A stretch of 54,818 nucleotides of DNA from Alphaproteobacteria bacterium (GCA_016869175.1 VGEV01000006.1:1-54818), one strand, 5' to 3'. Counted from the first letter of the stretch, positions 1 to 7,781 are shown. Notes: generated by a model from the sequence alone, not told the origin. Made by a program: numbers and translations.

Positions 1-1
1 G

Positions 2-160
2 GGGCCGTGGCGCTCCTTCGAGGCCGTCGAGTACGCTACCCTCGAATGGGTCGACTGGTTCAACAACCGGCGTATCCTGGAGCCCATCGGCAACATCCCG
101 CCGGCCGAAGCCGAGGAACGCTACTACGCCATGGCAGACCAACCTGCCATGGCCGCATGA
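2..160 (+). CDS. IS3-family transposase OrfB, C-terminal fragment (cut by window edge)
   Basis: The frame open from the window edge encodes the end of an integrase-core (rve) transposase. Recognisable residues are WVDWFNNRR, followed by an LEPIGNIPPAEAE-type segment and YYAM. This is the stereotyped C-terminus of IS3-group OrfB proteins, where the target-binding end follows the DDE catalytic core. The catalytic residues themselves are upstream of the window. The stop is TGA at 158-160. It cannot be judged whether the gene is functional. Confidence 0.8.
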   Translation, partial: GPWRSFEAVEYATLEWVDWFNNRRILEPIGNIPPAEAEERYYAMADQPAMAA

Positions 161-170
161 CTCAAACGAC

Positions 171-199
171 AATGCCTCCGGGAAACCCGGCGCGGTTCA
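171..199. repeat. IS3-type right terminal inverted repeat
   Basis: Read inward from the end, the sequence starts TGAACCGCGCCGGG and continues with TTTCCCGGAGG. Ends of this pattern flank many IS3-group elements. The matching left repeat is outside the window, so the exact boundary is inferred from the TGA/TCA end rule of the family. Confidence 0.5.
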
Positions 200-262
200 A
201 CCTGCATGGGGTTCTCTTTTGCTTCGAGTCTCAGCAACCCGAGCTTCGGAGAACCCCTTCCC

Positions 263-1243
263 TTACTCAACCGGTCTCACTTCTGTGCGAACCCGGACAT
301 CCGCCGCGACCTCCGCCAACTCGCCACCCAACGCCCGCCAAGCGGCCAGCCCGCCAGCCAGCCGATGCACCTTCACGCCGTGGCGGCGCAGCCTTGCTGC
401 CGCATCGATGCTGACCTGAAAGCCATAGACGCAGTAGACAGCGACCGGCCGCGCGGGAGCCTGCGCCGTCGCCCACTCGCCCAGCGCCTCCGGCGGACAC
501 CATCGCGCGCCGACGATGCCGAGCAGCGCCTTGGCACGGTCGCCCGGCAATCGCACGTCCAGCAGCACGAAGGCGCTGGGACTGGCGCGCAAGGCCTCGG
601 CGGTGAGCAGGTCATCGGGCGGCTGGTCAGGCGCCGTCGGCGGAGCCTGCCCGAGGAGCGCGGCCGCGTAGAGCCGTTCCAGGCGGGGCCAATCGAGATT
701 GCCGAGCGCGGCTTCGATATAGCCGTTGGCGTCGGCGCCGAAATCGAGGTGATAGGCGTGCTCGTACATGTCGAGCGCCAGGATCGGCCGCGCACCAGCC
801 AACGCATGCAGGTGGTCGGGTGCCCATTGGTTGACAAGACGCCCCGCACGGCTGTCGTGCAGCAGCAACGCCCAGCCCGAGCCGCCCGCGAGCGCCCGCG
901 CCAAGGCGACGAACTGCCCCCGCCAAGCCGCGAACGAGCCGAAATCGCGCGCGATCGCCGCCGCCAGCGGGCCCTCGGGCGACGCACCGTTGCCGCCGAG
1001 CGCCGCGAAATAGTGTTCGTGCAGCAGCATGGAATTCTGCGCCGCCAGCCGCTCCCGCAGCATGCCGGCCAGGCGGAAACCGGCGCCGGTCGCGGGCTCG
1101 AACTCCGCCAGCGCGGCCTCGATGGCGCCAAGCCGCCGCGCGGCACCGCCGTAATTGTTGACGTAATGACTGTCGATCAGCCGCTCCGACAGGCCTTGCA
1201 GCCGCGAGGGTTTGATCGGGAGCGCGGTGATGGATGGCTGCAT
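263..1243 (-). CDS. Fe/Mn superoxide dismutase fused to a rhodanese-like domain (chrC-type)
   Basis: A 326-residue fusion. Residues 1-200 are an iron/manganese superoxide dismutase that would convert superoxide to hydrogen peroxide and oxygen. The metal ligands are visible as His26 (SHYVNNYGG), His75 or His77 (HEHYF), Asp158 and His162 (DMYEHAYH). Residues 212-326 are a rhodanese-like domain with the DVRLPGD segment and a candidate catalytic Cys271 (VAVYCVYGFQ). No signal peptide is seen, so it is probably cytoplasmic. The ATG is preceded by AGGAGG about five bases upstream. It is divergent from chrB and shares a 107-base control region containing a perfect palindrome. SOD genes (chrC) accompany chrB and chrA in known chromate operons, where they are thought to relieve the oxidative stress of chromate reduction. 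The role of the rhodanese part is unknown; sulfur transfer or a redox Cys are guesses. Confidence 0.85.
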   Translation of the reverse strand: MQPSITALPIKPSRLQGLSERLIDSHYVNNYGGAARRLGAIEAALAEFEPATGAGFRLAGMLRERLAAQNSMLLHEHYFAALGGNGASPEGPLAAAIARDFGSFAAWRGQFVALARALAGGSGWALLLHDSRAGRLVNQWAPDHLHALAGARPILALDMYEHAYHLDFGADANGYIEAALGNLDWPRLERLYAAALLGQAPPTAPDQPPDDLLTAEALRASPSAFVLLDVRLPGDRAKALLGIVGARWCPPEALGEWATAQAPARPVAVYCVYGFQVSIDAAARLRRHGVKVHRLAGGLAAWRALGGELAEVAADVRVRTEVRPVE

Positions 1244-1291
1244 GCCGGCCTCCTAGTTGGCGTGTCGGGGACAATGGCATGGGATAAAGAT

Positions 1292-1307
1292 AGATACAAT
1301 TGTATCT
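1292..1307. promoter_or_regulatory. Perfect 16-bp palindrome, candidate operator of the divergent chr/SOD promoters
   Basis: AGATACAA is followed immediately by TTGTATCT, a perfect 8+8 inverted repeat with no spacer. It lies between the two divergent start codons, 44 bases before chrB and 49 before the SOD fusion, in the only AT-rich patch nearby. The position suits a repressor covering both promoters. ChrB is known to be the chromate-responsive regulator of chr operons, so it is the first candidate ligand. That link is inference; I recognise no published consensus with certainty. Confidence 0.55.
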
Positions 1308-1350
1308 TTTGAATAGACACCAATCAAAACGTCTGTTACAGATTCTAGCC

Positions 1351-2340
1351 ATGGACGACGATGCCAGCGCCTGGCTCTTGCTGATCCACCAGATCCCGCC
1401 CAAGCCCGACTACCTGCGGGTCAAGATCTGGCGACGGCTGCAGGTACTGGGCGCGGTGGCGGTGAAGAACTCGGTGTATGTGCTGCCGCCGGGCGCCGAG
1501 ACGCTCGAGGATTTTCAGTGGCTCGCCCGGGAAATCCGCGACGGCGGCGGCGAGGCCCTGGTGTGCGAAGCCAGGCTGCTGGACGGCCTGGACGAGGGCG
1601 AGGCGCGGCAGCTGTTCGTTGCGGCGCGCGATGCCGACTATGCGCAGCTCGCGGGCGACGCCCGCGAATTGCTGCAGGCGGCCGGCCAGATGGCCAACGA
1701 CGAGTTGCGCGCGCGCCTTACGCGCCTCGCCAAGCGGCGCGAACGGATCGGCGCCATCGATTTCTTTGCCGCACCGGGCGCCGAGGCCGTGGACGGTCTG
1801 CTGGCGGCCCTGGGCAACGCGGTTGCGCAACCACCGGAGGAAGTCGTGCCAATGCTCGCATCCGAACGGCCTTCGCTGGCCCCGGCCGGCACCATGTGGG
1901 TCACTCGCCGCGACGTGCGGGTCGACCGCATCGCCAGCGCCTGGCTGATCCGCCGCTTCATCGACCCCGAAGCCCGCTTCAAGTTCGTTGTCGCGCGCGG
2001 CTATAGGCCGAAGCGCCACGAATGCCGGTTCGACATGTTCGAAGCCGAGTTCACCCACGAAGGCGACCGATGCACCTTCGAAGTGCTGCTCGGGCGGACC
2101 GGCATGGAGGACGCGGCGCTCTCCGGCATTGCCGAGATCGTGCACGACCTCGACCTGAAGGACGGCAAGTTCGGCCGCGACGAGGCCGCCGGCCTCGAAC
2201 GGCTGATCGATGGCTTGTGCCTGACCAACGACGACGACGAAGCCCGGCTCGCCCAAGGCAACGCGCTGTTCGACGGGCTCTACGCCGCCCTGCGCAACAA
2301 CCGCGGCCGGGAACAACGCAAGAAGGAGGCAAGACCATGA
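1351..2340 (+). CDS. chrB: Chromate resistance regulator ChrB
   Basis: A 329-residue protein with both ChrB regions. The N-terminal part (residues 5-150) begins with WLLLIHQIPPKPDYLRVKIW, the conserved ChrB opening, and the C-terminal ChrB domain (about 190-320) contains VRVDRIASAWLIRRFIDP. In studied chr operons ChrB senses chromate and controls chrA. I chose the ATG at 1351 because the conserved opening follows at once; an in-frame TTG at 1300 lies inside the palindrome and is unlikely. There is no clear Shine-Dalgarno sequence, so the transcript may be nearly leaderless. It overlaps the next gene by ATGA, indicating translational coupling in a chrB-chrB2-chrA operon. Confidence 0.88.
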   Translation: MDDDASAWLLLIHQIPPKPDYLRVKIWRRLQVLGAVAVKNSVYVLPPGAETLEDFQWLAREIRDGGGEALVCEARLLDGLDEGEARQLFVAARDADYAQLAGDARELLQAAGQMANDELRARLTRLAKRRERIGAIDFFAAPGAEAVDGLLAALGNAVAQPPEEVVPMLASERPSLAPAGTMWVTRRDVRVDRIASAWLIRRFIDPEARFKFVVARGYRPKRHECRFDMFEAEFTHEGDRCTFEVLLGRTGMEDAALSGIAEIVHDLDLKDGKFGRDEAAGLERLIDGLCLTNDDDEARLAQGNALFDGLYAALRNNRGREQRKKEARP

Positions 2341-2789
2341 AGTGGATCACCCGCGAGCGCCCGAAGATCGACCGCATCGCCTGCCCCTGGCTGATCCAGC
2401 GCTTCATCGACAAGGCGCCCGAGTTCCTGTTCGTGCCGCCGCCCGAGGTGCTGCCGGTGGCCGAACGTATCGGCGCCATCCCCTATGACATTCCGGGCGT
2501 CGAGCTGAGCCATGTCGGCGAATTGTGCAGCTTCGATGCCTTCCTGACGAAATACCGGCTGGACGACCCGGCGCTGGCGCAGCTCGCCGTGATCGTGCGC
2601 GGCGCCGACACCGGCCACCCGGAACTGGCGCCGCAGGCGCCGGGCCTGCTGGCGCTGTCGCTCGGCCTGTCGCACGTCTACCCGGACGACCACGAGATGC
2701 TGACGCACGGCCTGGTCATGTACGACGCGCTTTACGCATGGTGTCGCGCAGCGAAAGCGGAAACGCACGGCTGGCCGCCCAGCGCATGA
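2337..2789 (+). CDS. Stand-alone ChrB C-terminal domain protein
   Basis: A 150-residue protein that corresponds only to the C-terminal domain of ChrB. It opens with PKIDRIACPWLIQRFIDK, clearly paralogous to the VRVDRIASAWLIRRFID segment of the gene before it, and goes on with GVELSHVGELCSFDAF. The start ATG overlaps the chrB stop (ATGA) and is served by an AGGAGG-type site at 2324-2330 inside chrB; its own stop overlaps the chrA start in the same way. Proteins of this type are annotated as chromate resistance proteins, but their biochemical role is not settled. It may modify or partner ChrB; that is inference. Confidence 0.82.
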   Translation: MKWITRERPKIDRIACPWLIQRFIDKAPEFLFVPPPEVLPVAERIGAIPYDIPGVELSHVGELCSFDAFLTKYRLDDPALAQLAVIVRGADTGHPELAPQAPGLLALSLGLSHVYPDDHEMLTHGLVMYDALYAWCRAAKAETHGWPPSA

Positions 2790-4126
2790 GCGCGCCGCAC
2801 ATCTCGCTGGCCACGGCCACGCGGACCTGGCTGCGCATCGGCTTGCTCAGCTTCGGCGGGCCGGCAGCGCAGATCGCCACCATGCATCGCATCCTGGTGG
2901 AGGAGAAGCGATGGATCGGCGAGACGCGGTTCCTGCACGCGCTCAATTACTGCATGCTGCTGCCCGGCCCGGAAGCGCAGCAATTGGCCACCTATATCGG
3001 CTGGCTGATGCATCGGGCGGCGGGCGGCTTCATCGCCGGCACGCTGTTCATCCTGCCGGGCTTCCTGTGCATGCTGGCGTTGAGCGCGATCTACGTCGCC
3101 TTCGGCCGGGTGCCCTTCGTCGCGGCGCTGTTTTTCGGGCTGAAGTCGGCGGTCCTGGCGATCGTGGTCGAGGCCGTGATCCGCATCGGTCGGCGGGCGT
3201 TGAAGAGCGGTACCGCGGTGGCGCTGGCGGCACTTGCCTTCATCGCCATCTTTTTCCTGGACCTGCCGTTTCCGCTGATCGTCGGCGCGGCGATCGCGAT
3301 CGGACTGGTCGGTCATCGCCTCGCGCCGGAGCAGTTCAAGGCGGGCGGCCACGGCAAGGCGGGCGACGGCCGGCCGGGCCTGTTCGACGACGTGTGCGAC
3401 CCGGTGGCGCCCAGCCTGGCGCGCGCCTTGCGTATCCTCGGCCTGTTCGCCCTGCTCTGGTTCGGCCCCATCGCGCTGATCGCCTGGACGGCCGGGTGGG
3501 ACAACCTGTTCGTCGCCATGGCGGTCTTCTTCAGCAAGATGGCTGTCGTCACTTTCGGCGGCGCCTACGCGGTGCTGGCCTATGTGGCGCAACAGGCTGT
3601 CAAGAGCCATGGCTGGCTGGCCGCGCCGGAGATGCTGGACGGCCTGGCGCTGGCCGAAACAACGCCCGGGCCGCTCATTCTGGTGCTGCAGTTCGTCGGC
3701 TTCCTGGCGGCGGCACGGGCGGGCGGCCTGGCCGAGCCGCTGCTCGGCGGCCTGCTGGGCGCGACCTTGACCGTATGGGTCACCTTCGTGCCGTGCTTCC
3801 TGTGGATCTTTCTCGGCGCCCCCTATGTCGAGCGGCTGCGGCAACAGCCGGCCCTGGCGAGCGCCCTGGCGGCGGTGACCGCGGCGGTGGTGGGCGTCAT
3901 CCTCAACCTGGCGATCTGGTTCGCCCTGCACGCGCTGTCCCACCGCCTGGACGAGACTTGGCTCGGCCCGGTTCGCCTGCTGCTTCCACAGCTCGCCAGC
4001 GTCGATCCGGCGGCGCTCGCCATTGCCGCGATTGCCTTCGTGCTGGTGTTTCGCCTGCGCTGGGGCATGGCAGCGACGCTGGCGATCTGTGCCGGCCTGG
4101 GCGCCGCGGTCCGGCTGGCGCTCTGA
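2786..4126 (+). CDS. chrA: Chromate efflux transporter ChrA
   Basis: A 446-residue inner-membrane protein of the CHR family, which exports chromate using the proton motive force. It has the two homologous halves of long ChrA proteins. Each starts with a FGGP or FGGAY signature (LLSFGGPAAQIATMHR near residue 20, VTFGGAYAVLAY near 255) followed by a PGP motif (LLPGPEAQQ near 62, TTPGPLILV near 293), and there are about ten hydrophobic segments. The ATG overlaps the stop of the preceding gene. The gene ends at 4126 and the convergent maiA stop codon begins at 4127, so the two transcripts must run into each other. Confidence 0.93.
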   Translation: MSAPHISLATATRTWLRIGLLSFGGPAAQIATMHRILVEEKRWIGETRFLHALNYCMLLPGPEAQQLATYIGWLMHRAAGGFIAGTLFILPGFLCMLALSAIYVAFGRVPFVAALFFGLKSAVLAIVVEAVIRIGRRALKSGTAVALAALAFIAIFFLDLPFPLIVGAAIAIGLVGHRLAPEQFKAGGHGKAGDGRPGLFDDVCDPVAPSLARALRILGLFALLWFGPIALIAWTAGWDNLFVAMAVFFSKMAVVTFGGAYAVLAYVAQQAVKSHGWLAAPEMLDGLALAETTPGPLILVLQFVGFLAAARAGGLAEPLLGGLLGATLTVWVTFVPCFLWIFLGAPYVERLRQQPALASALAAVTAAVVGVILNLAIWFALHALSHRLDETWLGPVRLLLPQLASVDPAALAIAAIAFVLVFRLRWGMAATLAICAGLGAAVRLAL

Positions 4127-4765
4127 CTATTCGGCGTCCGGCTGTTGCTCCGGCGCCGCCTCGGTGAAGGCCGGCAGCGCCAGGCACGCCGCCTCGATCT
4201 GCCGGATCGTCGGATAGAGCGCGAGGTCGACCTGAAACCGCCGGGCATTGTAGACCTGCGGCACCAGGCAGATATCGGCCAAGCCGGGCCGGTCGCCGTG
4301 GCAGAAGCGGCCGGTCGCCGGATGCTCCGCCAACAGCCCTTCCAGCGCGCGAAAGCCTTCGCCAACCCAATGGTGATACCAGAGCTTGCGCTGGGCCTCG
4401 TCCAGCTTGCACTCGGTGGCAAGGTGGTTCAGCACCTTGAGATTGTTGAGCGGGTGGATTTCGCAGGCGATCGTCAGCGCCAACTGCCGCACGCGCGCGC
4501 GGCCCGCCCAGTCGTCTGGCAGAAGCGGCGGCCGCGGCCGCGTCTCCTCCAAATACTCCAGGATCGCCAGAGACTGGCCGATGACGGCGCCGTCGGCCTC
4601 CAACGTCGGCACCACGCCTTGCGGGTTTAGCGCCCGATAGCTGGGCACCGACTGCTCGCCCTTGCGCAGGTGCACGAAGGCCTGCTCGTGGGCCAGGCCC
4701 TTCAGCCTGAGCGCGATGCGCACACGGTAGGCGGCCGAGGAGCGGTAGTAGGTGTACAGCTTCAT
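4127..4765 (-). CDS. maiA: Maleylacetoacetate isomerase
   Basis: A 212-residue zeta-class glutathione S-transferase that isomerises maleylacetoacetate to fumarylacetoacetate with glutathione as cofactor. The thioredoxin-like N-terminal domain begins MKLYTYYRSSAAYRVRIAL, with the zeta-class serine motif. The glutathione-site motif GVVPTLEADG follows near residue 50, then IGQSLAILEYLEE, and the helical C-terminal domain contains the CEIHPLNNLKVL segment typical of the family. It is the last gene of the tyrosine-degradation run and overlaps the preceding dioxygenase gene by ATGA. Confidence 0.93.
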   Translation of the reverse strand: MKLYTYYRSSAAYRVRIALRLKGLAHEQAFVHLRKGEQSVPSYRALNPQGVVPTLEADGAVIGQSLAILEYLEETRPRPPLLPDDWAGRARVRQLALTIACEIHPLNNLKVLNHLATECKLDEAQRKLWYHHWVGEGFRALEGLLAEHPATGRFCHGDRPGLADICLVPQVYNARRFQVDLALYPTIRQIEAACLALPAFTEAAPEQQPDAE

Positions 4766-5610
4766 GACAATTCCTTGGCTCGGGCAGCGCGCGGCCAGAC
4801 CGGAGGGAACAGGGCGCAGGCCATCGGGTCGCCTCGTTGCAGGCCGTGCTCCAGTATGGGCGGCGAGATCTGGCTGCGCGTCGCATAGCGCGCATCCTCG
4901 CCCAGCCAGCGCGTGGCATAGGCCCGTCGTCGGCGACTGGCGGAGCGGTTGCCGGGCGCACCGTGCACGGTCAGGCCGTGAAAGAAGATGCAGTCGCCGG
5001 GCGCTAGATCCCAGGCGAGGAAACGATGCCGCGGCCGCTCCGCGTCGATGTCCGGCATGTCCTCGAAACGGTCGTCGCTCACCGCCAATTCGGACGTCGC
5101 ACGATTGAAATAGCGCGGCCGGAACCAGCGGCCCCAGCGGTGCGAGCCTGCGACATACTCAACGCAGGTGGCGCGGTCGACCGGGTCGAGCGGCAACCAG
5201 ATCGAGCCGACCTGCCAGCCATCCACGGGGTAGTAGGGTTGGTCGTGGTGCCAGGGCGTGCACTCCTCGGTGCCGGGCTCCTTCACCAGCAGATGGTCGT
5301 GATAGTAGACGACCTCGGTTGCGCTGAGCATGCGCGCGGCGATCGCGGCCGCGGGCGAGTCGAAGACGAAGCGCCGGCAATTCGGCCAGCGCCGCCAAAG
5401 CTGGAAGTCGACGAAGAACTCGCCGGGCTTGCCGGGCGGCGTGTTGCGCCGGACCATCGGCCCCGGCTCGGCCTTGTCGCGCTCGATGTCCTCAGCCAGC
5501 GCAGCCAGCCAATCAGCCGAGAACATTCCGCGCAGACAGACGGCGCCGTCCTGCTCGAACGCCCTCACCTGCTCCTCGGCGATTTCCTGCAACGGCTCGC
5601 GGTGCAGCAT
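4762..5610 (-). CDS. Phytanoyl-CoA dioxygenase (PhyH) family protein
   Basis: A 282-residue Fe(II)/2-oxoglutarate-dependent oxygenase. The iron triad is visible as the HxD of WHHDQPYYP (about residue 120) and the distal His in FFHGLTVHGAPGN (about 220), with a following arginine-rich stretch that can bind 2-oxoglutarate. The substrate cannot be read from sequence; family members hydroxylate CoA esters, small amines, amino acids and natural products. It lies between the FAH-family gene and maiA, overlaps maiA, and has a strong GGAGGGG ribosome site before its ATG. It is therefore probably co-transcribed with homogentisate degradation, although no step of that pathway requires it. Confidence 0.85.
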   Translation of the reverse strand: MLHREPLQEIAEEQVRAFEQDGAVCLRGMFSADWLAALAEDIERDKAEPGPMVRRNTPPGKPGEFFVDFQLWRRWPNCRRFVFDSPAAAIAARMLSATEVVYYHDHLLVKEPGTEECTPWHHDQPYYPVDGWQVGSIWLPLDPVDRATCVEYVAGSHRWGRWFRPRYFNRATSELAVSDDRFEDMPDIDAERPRHRFLAWDLAPGDCIFFHGLTVHGAPGNRSASRRRRAYATRWLGEDARYATRSQISPPILEHGLQRGDPMACALFPPVWPRAARAKELS

Positions 5611-5634
5611 TCCGGCCCCTCCTCGCCCGCCACG

Positions 5635-6627
5635 CTAGCCGGCGGCGCGGCGATAGGGAACCACGCGCTGCTCGATGGCGCCGAATACCGAGCCGCCGGC
5701 CGCGTCCAGCACATCGATGCGCACGCGGTCGCCGAACCGCAGGAAGGGCGTTCTGGGCTTGCCGCCCGCGATCTGCTCGAGCATGCGCTGCTCGGCGATG
5801 CAGGCCGAGCCGCGGGCGCGGTCGACGTTGGACACCGTGCCGGCGCCCAGAATGGTGCCGGCGCTGAGCGGCCGGGTCTTGGCGGCATGCGCGACCAGCG
5901 TGGGGAAGTCGAAGGTCATGTCCTGGCCGGCCTCGGGCGCGCCGAAGCGTTCGCCGTTCAGGTGGATGCTGACCGGCAGGTGCAGCCTGGCGCCATCCCA
6001 GGCATCGCCCAGCGTCTCGGGCGTCACCGCCGCCGGCGCGAAGGCGGTGGGCGGCTTGCCGTGCAGGAAGCTAAAGCCCTTGGCCAGTTCGGCCGGGATC
6101 AGGTTGCGCAGGCTGACATCGTTGACCAGCAGCAGCAGGCGGATGGCCGCGGCAGCCTCGGCTACGCTCGCCCCCATCGGCACGTCGCCCAGCACCACCG
6201 CGATCTCGGCCTCGAAGTCGATGCCCCAGTCCTCGGAGACGGCCGCGATGTCCTCGCGCGGCCCCAGCAGGCGGTCGGAGCCGCCCTGATACATCAAGGG
6301 GTCGGTCCAGAAGCTGGCCGGCATTTCCGCGCCGCGCGCCTTGCGCACCAGTTCGACATGGTTGACATAGGCCGAGCCGTCGAGCCATTGCGGCGCGCGC
6401 GGCATGGGCGCCGCCAGGCGTTCGGGCGCAAGCGCGAAAGCATCGCCGGCGCGCCCCGCCGCCAGCTCGTCGGCGAGGACTTGCAGTTGCGGCCGCACCC
6501 GATCCCAGCGGTCGAGCGCGTCGCGCAGGCTCCGCGCCACATGCGCGGCGCTGACCGCGCGGGCAAGATCGTCGCTCGCCACCACCAGGCAGCCATCGCG
6601 CCCGGCCTTGAGCGAGGCGAGTTTCAT
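5635..6627 (-). CDS. Fumarylacetoacetate hydrolase (FAH) family protein, likely fumarylacetoacetase
   Basis: A 330-residue FAH-fold hydrolase. In this operon its expected reaction is fumarylacetoacetate to fumarate plus acetoacetate, the last step of tyrosine degradation. Family marks are the metal-binding acidic residues in DFEAEIAVVLGD (about residues 137-148), LVNDVSLRNLIP with KGFSFLHGKPPTAF (about 167-196), and TILGAGTVSN near 268. It is shorter than classical FahA (about 420 residues) and belongs to the compact bacterial group often found in homogentisate operons. It starts three bases after the hmgA stop, with AGG just upstream. The pathway assignment comes from context. Confidence 0.85.
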   Translation of the reverse strand: MKLASLKAGRDGCLVVASDDLARAVSAAHVARSLRDALDRWDRVRPQLQVLADELAAGRAGDAFALAPERLAAPMPRAPQWLDGSAYVNHVELVRKARGAEMPASFWTDPLMYQGGSDRLLGPREDIAAVSEDWGIDFEAEIAVVLGDVPMGASVAEAAAAIRLLLLVNDVSLRNLIPAELAKGFSFLHGKPPTAFAPAAVTPETLGDAWDGARLHLPVSIHLNGERFGAPEAGQDMTFDFPTLVAHAAKTRPLSAGTILGAGTVSNVDRARGSACIAEQRMLEQIAGGKPRTPFLRFGDRVRIDVLDAAGGSVFGAIEQRVVPYRRAAG

Positions 6628-6630
6628 GTC

Positions 6631-7779
6631 CTATTCCGCGGCCTTGCGGCGTTCGCCCGCTCCCCAGCTATCGACATAGCCGGTCCATTCGATGGCGGCC
6701 GCTTCCGGCGCCACCTCAAGGGCGTCGCGTGCATCGAGCATCACCGCCACTTCCTGCGTCATGGTGGCCGGCGCCTTGAACATGCTGGCCTGTGCCTTGG
6801 GATGCGGGCCATGCGGGAAGCCGCTGGGATGAAAACTGATCATGCCGGGCGGGCTGTTGTCGCGGCTGAAGAACTTGCCGGCGTGGAAGAAGATAACTTC
6901 GTCGTAGTCGTCGTTGGAATGGAAATACGGCACCTTGAGCGCGCCCGGCTCGCTCTCGAACGGTCGCGGCACGAAGCTGCAAACGACGAAACGGTTGGTA
7001 AGGAAGGTGGTGTGCGCCGAGGGCGGCACGTGATAGCGCGCGCTGGTGACCGGCCGGATGTCACGCCAGTTGAGTTTGACCGGCGCCAGGTCGCCCTTCC
7101 AGCCAACCGCGTCCAATGGATTGAAGGGATAGGTCACGCGGCTGACCTTGTCCCGCCGCTTGATCTCCACCTGCCAGGACCGCTCGTTCTGCTGCGCACG
7201 GAAGGCTTCGTTCAGCCTGGGTGTCGCCAGCACCGCCGGATCGAAGATGGCGTGTTCGCCCAGCAGGCCCTTCTCCGGCAGGCGAAAGGCGTCGTTGGTC
7301 GCCTCGATCAGCAGCAGGGCCGAGGCGACGCGCGGCTCCAGCCGCCACATGGTGCCGCGCGGCAGCACGATGTAATCGCCCTCGGCATATCTCAGATGGC
7401 CGAAGTCGCAATAGAGCTCGCCCTCGCCCGCGTGCACGAACAAGAGTTCGTCGCCGTCGCCGTTGCGCGCCAGGCGCGGCATTAGCCGGTCGAGCCGCCA
7501 GAAGCGGTATTGCACATGCGCGTTCGACAACAGCCGGTTCGCCGCCCACGGGCTGTCGGCGGTCGCTTCCAGCTTGGCGGTCTCGAAGCAGCGCGGCCGC
7601 AGCGGCCCCTCCCAGTCGATCCAATCGGTCGGCGGGTGGCGGTGGTAGAATTGCGTGGCGGGCCCGAAGAAGCCCTCGCGCCCCATCTCGCGTTCGAAGG
7701 TTCCGGGCGGCAGATCGACATGCGCCTGGCGGCTGGCTTGGCCTTCGCTGCGGGGCAGGGAAATCCACTTGCGCGCCAT
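6631..7779 (-). CDS. hmgA: Homogentisate 1,2-dioxygenase, compact form
   Basis: A 382-residue cupin-fold dioxygenase that opens the ring of homogentisate to maleylacetoacetate. The second cupin carries the likely iron ligands in VPYFHSNDDYDEV (His and Glu) and in SGFPHGPHPK (His), with the GMISFHP segment between them. It is about 50-60 residues shorter than the well-studied enzymes (430-445), and the spacing from the His to the Glu in the first motif differs by one from the human enzyme. Its place between hpd and the FAH gene makes the assignment firm at pathway level. The hpd stop codon overlaps its ribosome-binding site. Confidence 0.87.
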   Translation of the reverse strand: MARKWISLPRSEGQASRQAHVDLPPGTFEREMGREGFFGPATQFYHRHPPTDWIDWEGPLRPRCFETAKLEATADSPWAANRLLSNAHVQYRFWRLDRLMPRLARNGDGDELLFVHAGEGELYCDFGHLRYAEGDYIVLPRGTMWRLEPRVASALLLIEATNDAFRLPEKGLLGEHAIFDPAVLATPRLNEAFRAQQNERSWQVEIKRRDKVSRVTYPFNPLDAVGWKGDLAPVKLNWRDIRPVTSARYHVPPSAHTTFLTNRFVVCSFVPRPFESEPGALKVPYFHSNDDYDEVIFFHAGKFFSRDNSPPGMISFHPSGFPHGPHPKAQASMFKAPATMTQEVAVMLDARDALEVAPEAAAIEWTGYVDSWGAGERRKAAE

Positions 7780-7781
7780 CG

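Larger units (their letters stand above)
1..199 (+). mobile_element. IS3-family insertion sequence, 3' end only
   Basis: The window opens inside an insertion sequence. What is visible is the C-terminal 52 codons of an IS3-type DDE transposase followed by a short non-coding tail that ends in a typical IS3-type terminal repeat (about 171-199, ending ..GGTTCA, so the inverted end begins TGAACC). The left end lies outside the window, so it is unknown whether the element is intact. It sits directly beside the superoxide dismutase-rhodanese gene of the chromate-resistance locus, which fits that locus having been moved or rearranged, though one IS end is weak evidence for that. Confidence 0.7.

Noticed and set aside
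5026-7485. An 819-codon open frame on the plus strand across the tyrosine-degradation genes
   Set aside because: It is antisense to phyH, the FAH gene and hmgA, which all have clear family motifs. Its composition (Arg, Ala, Gly, His rich) is that of a GC-driven shadow frame.
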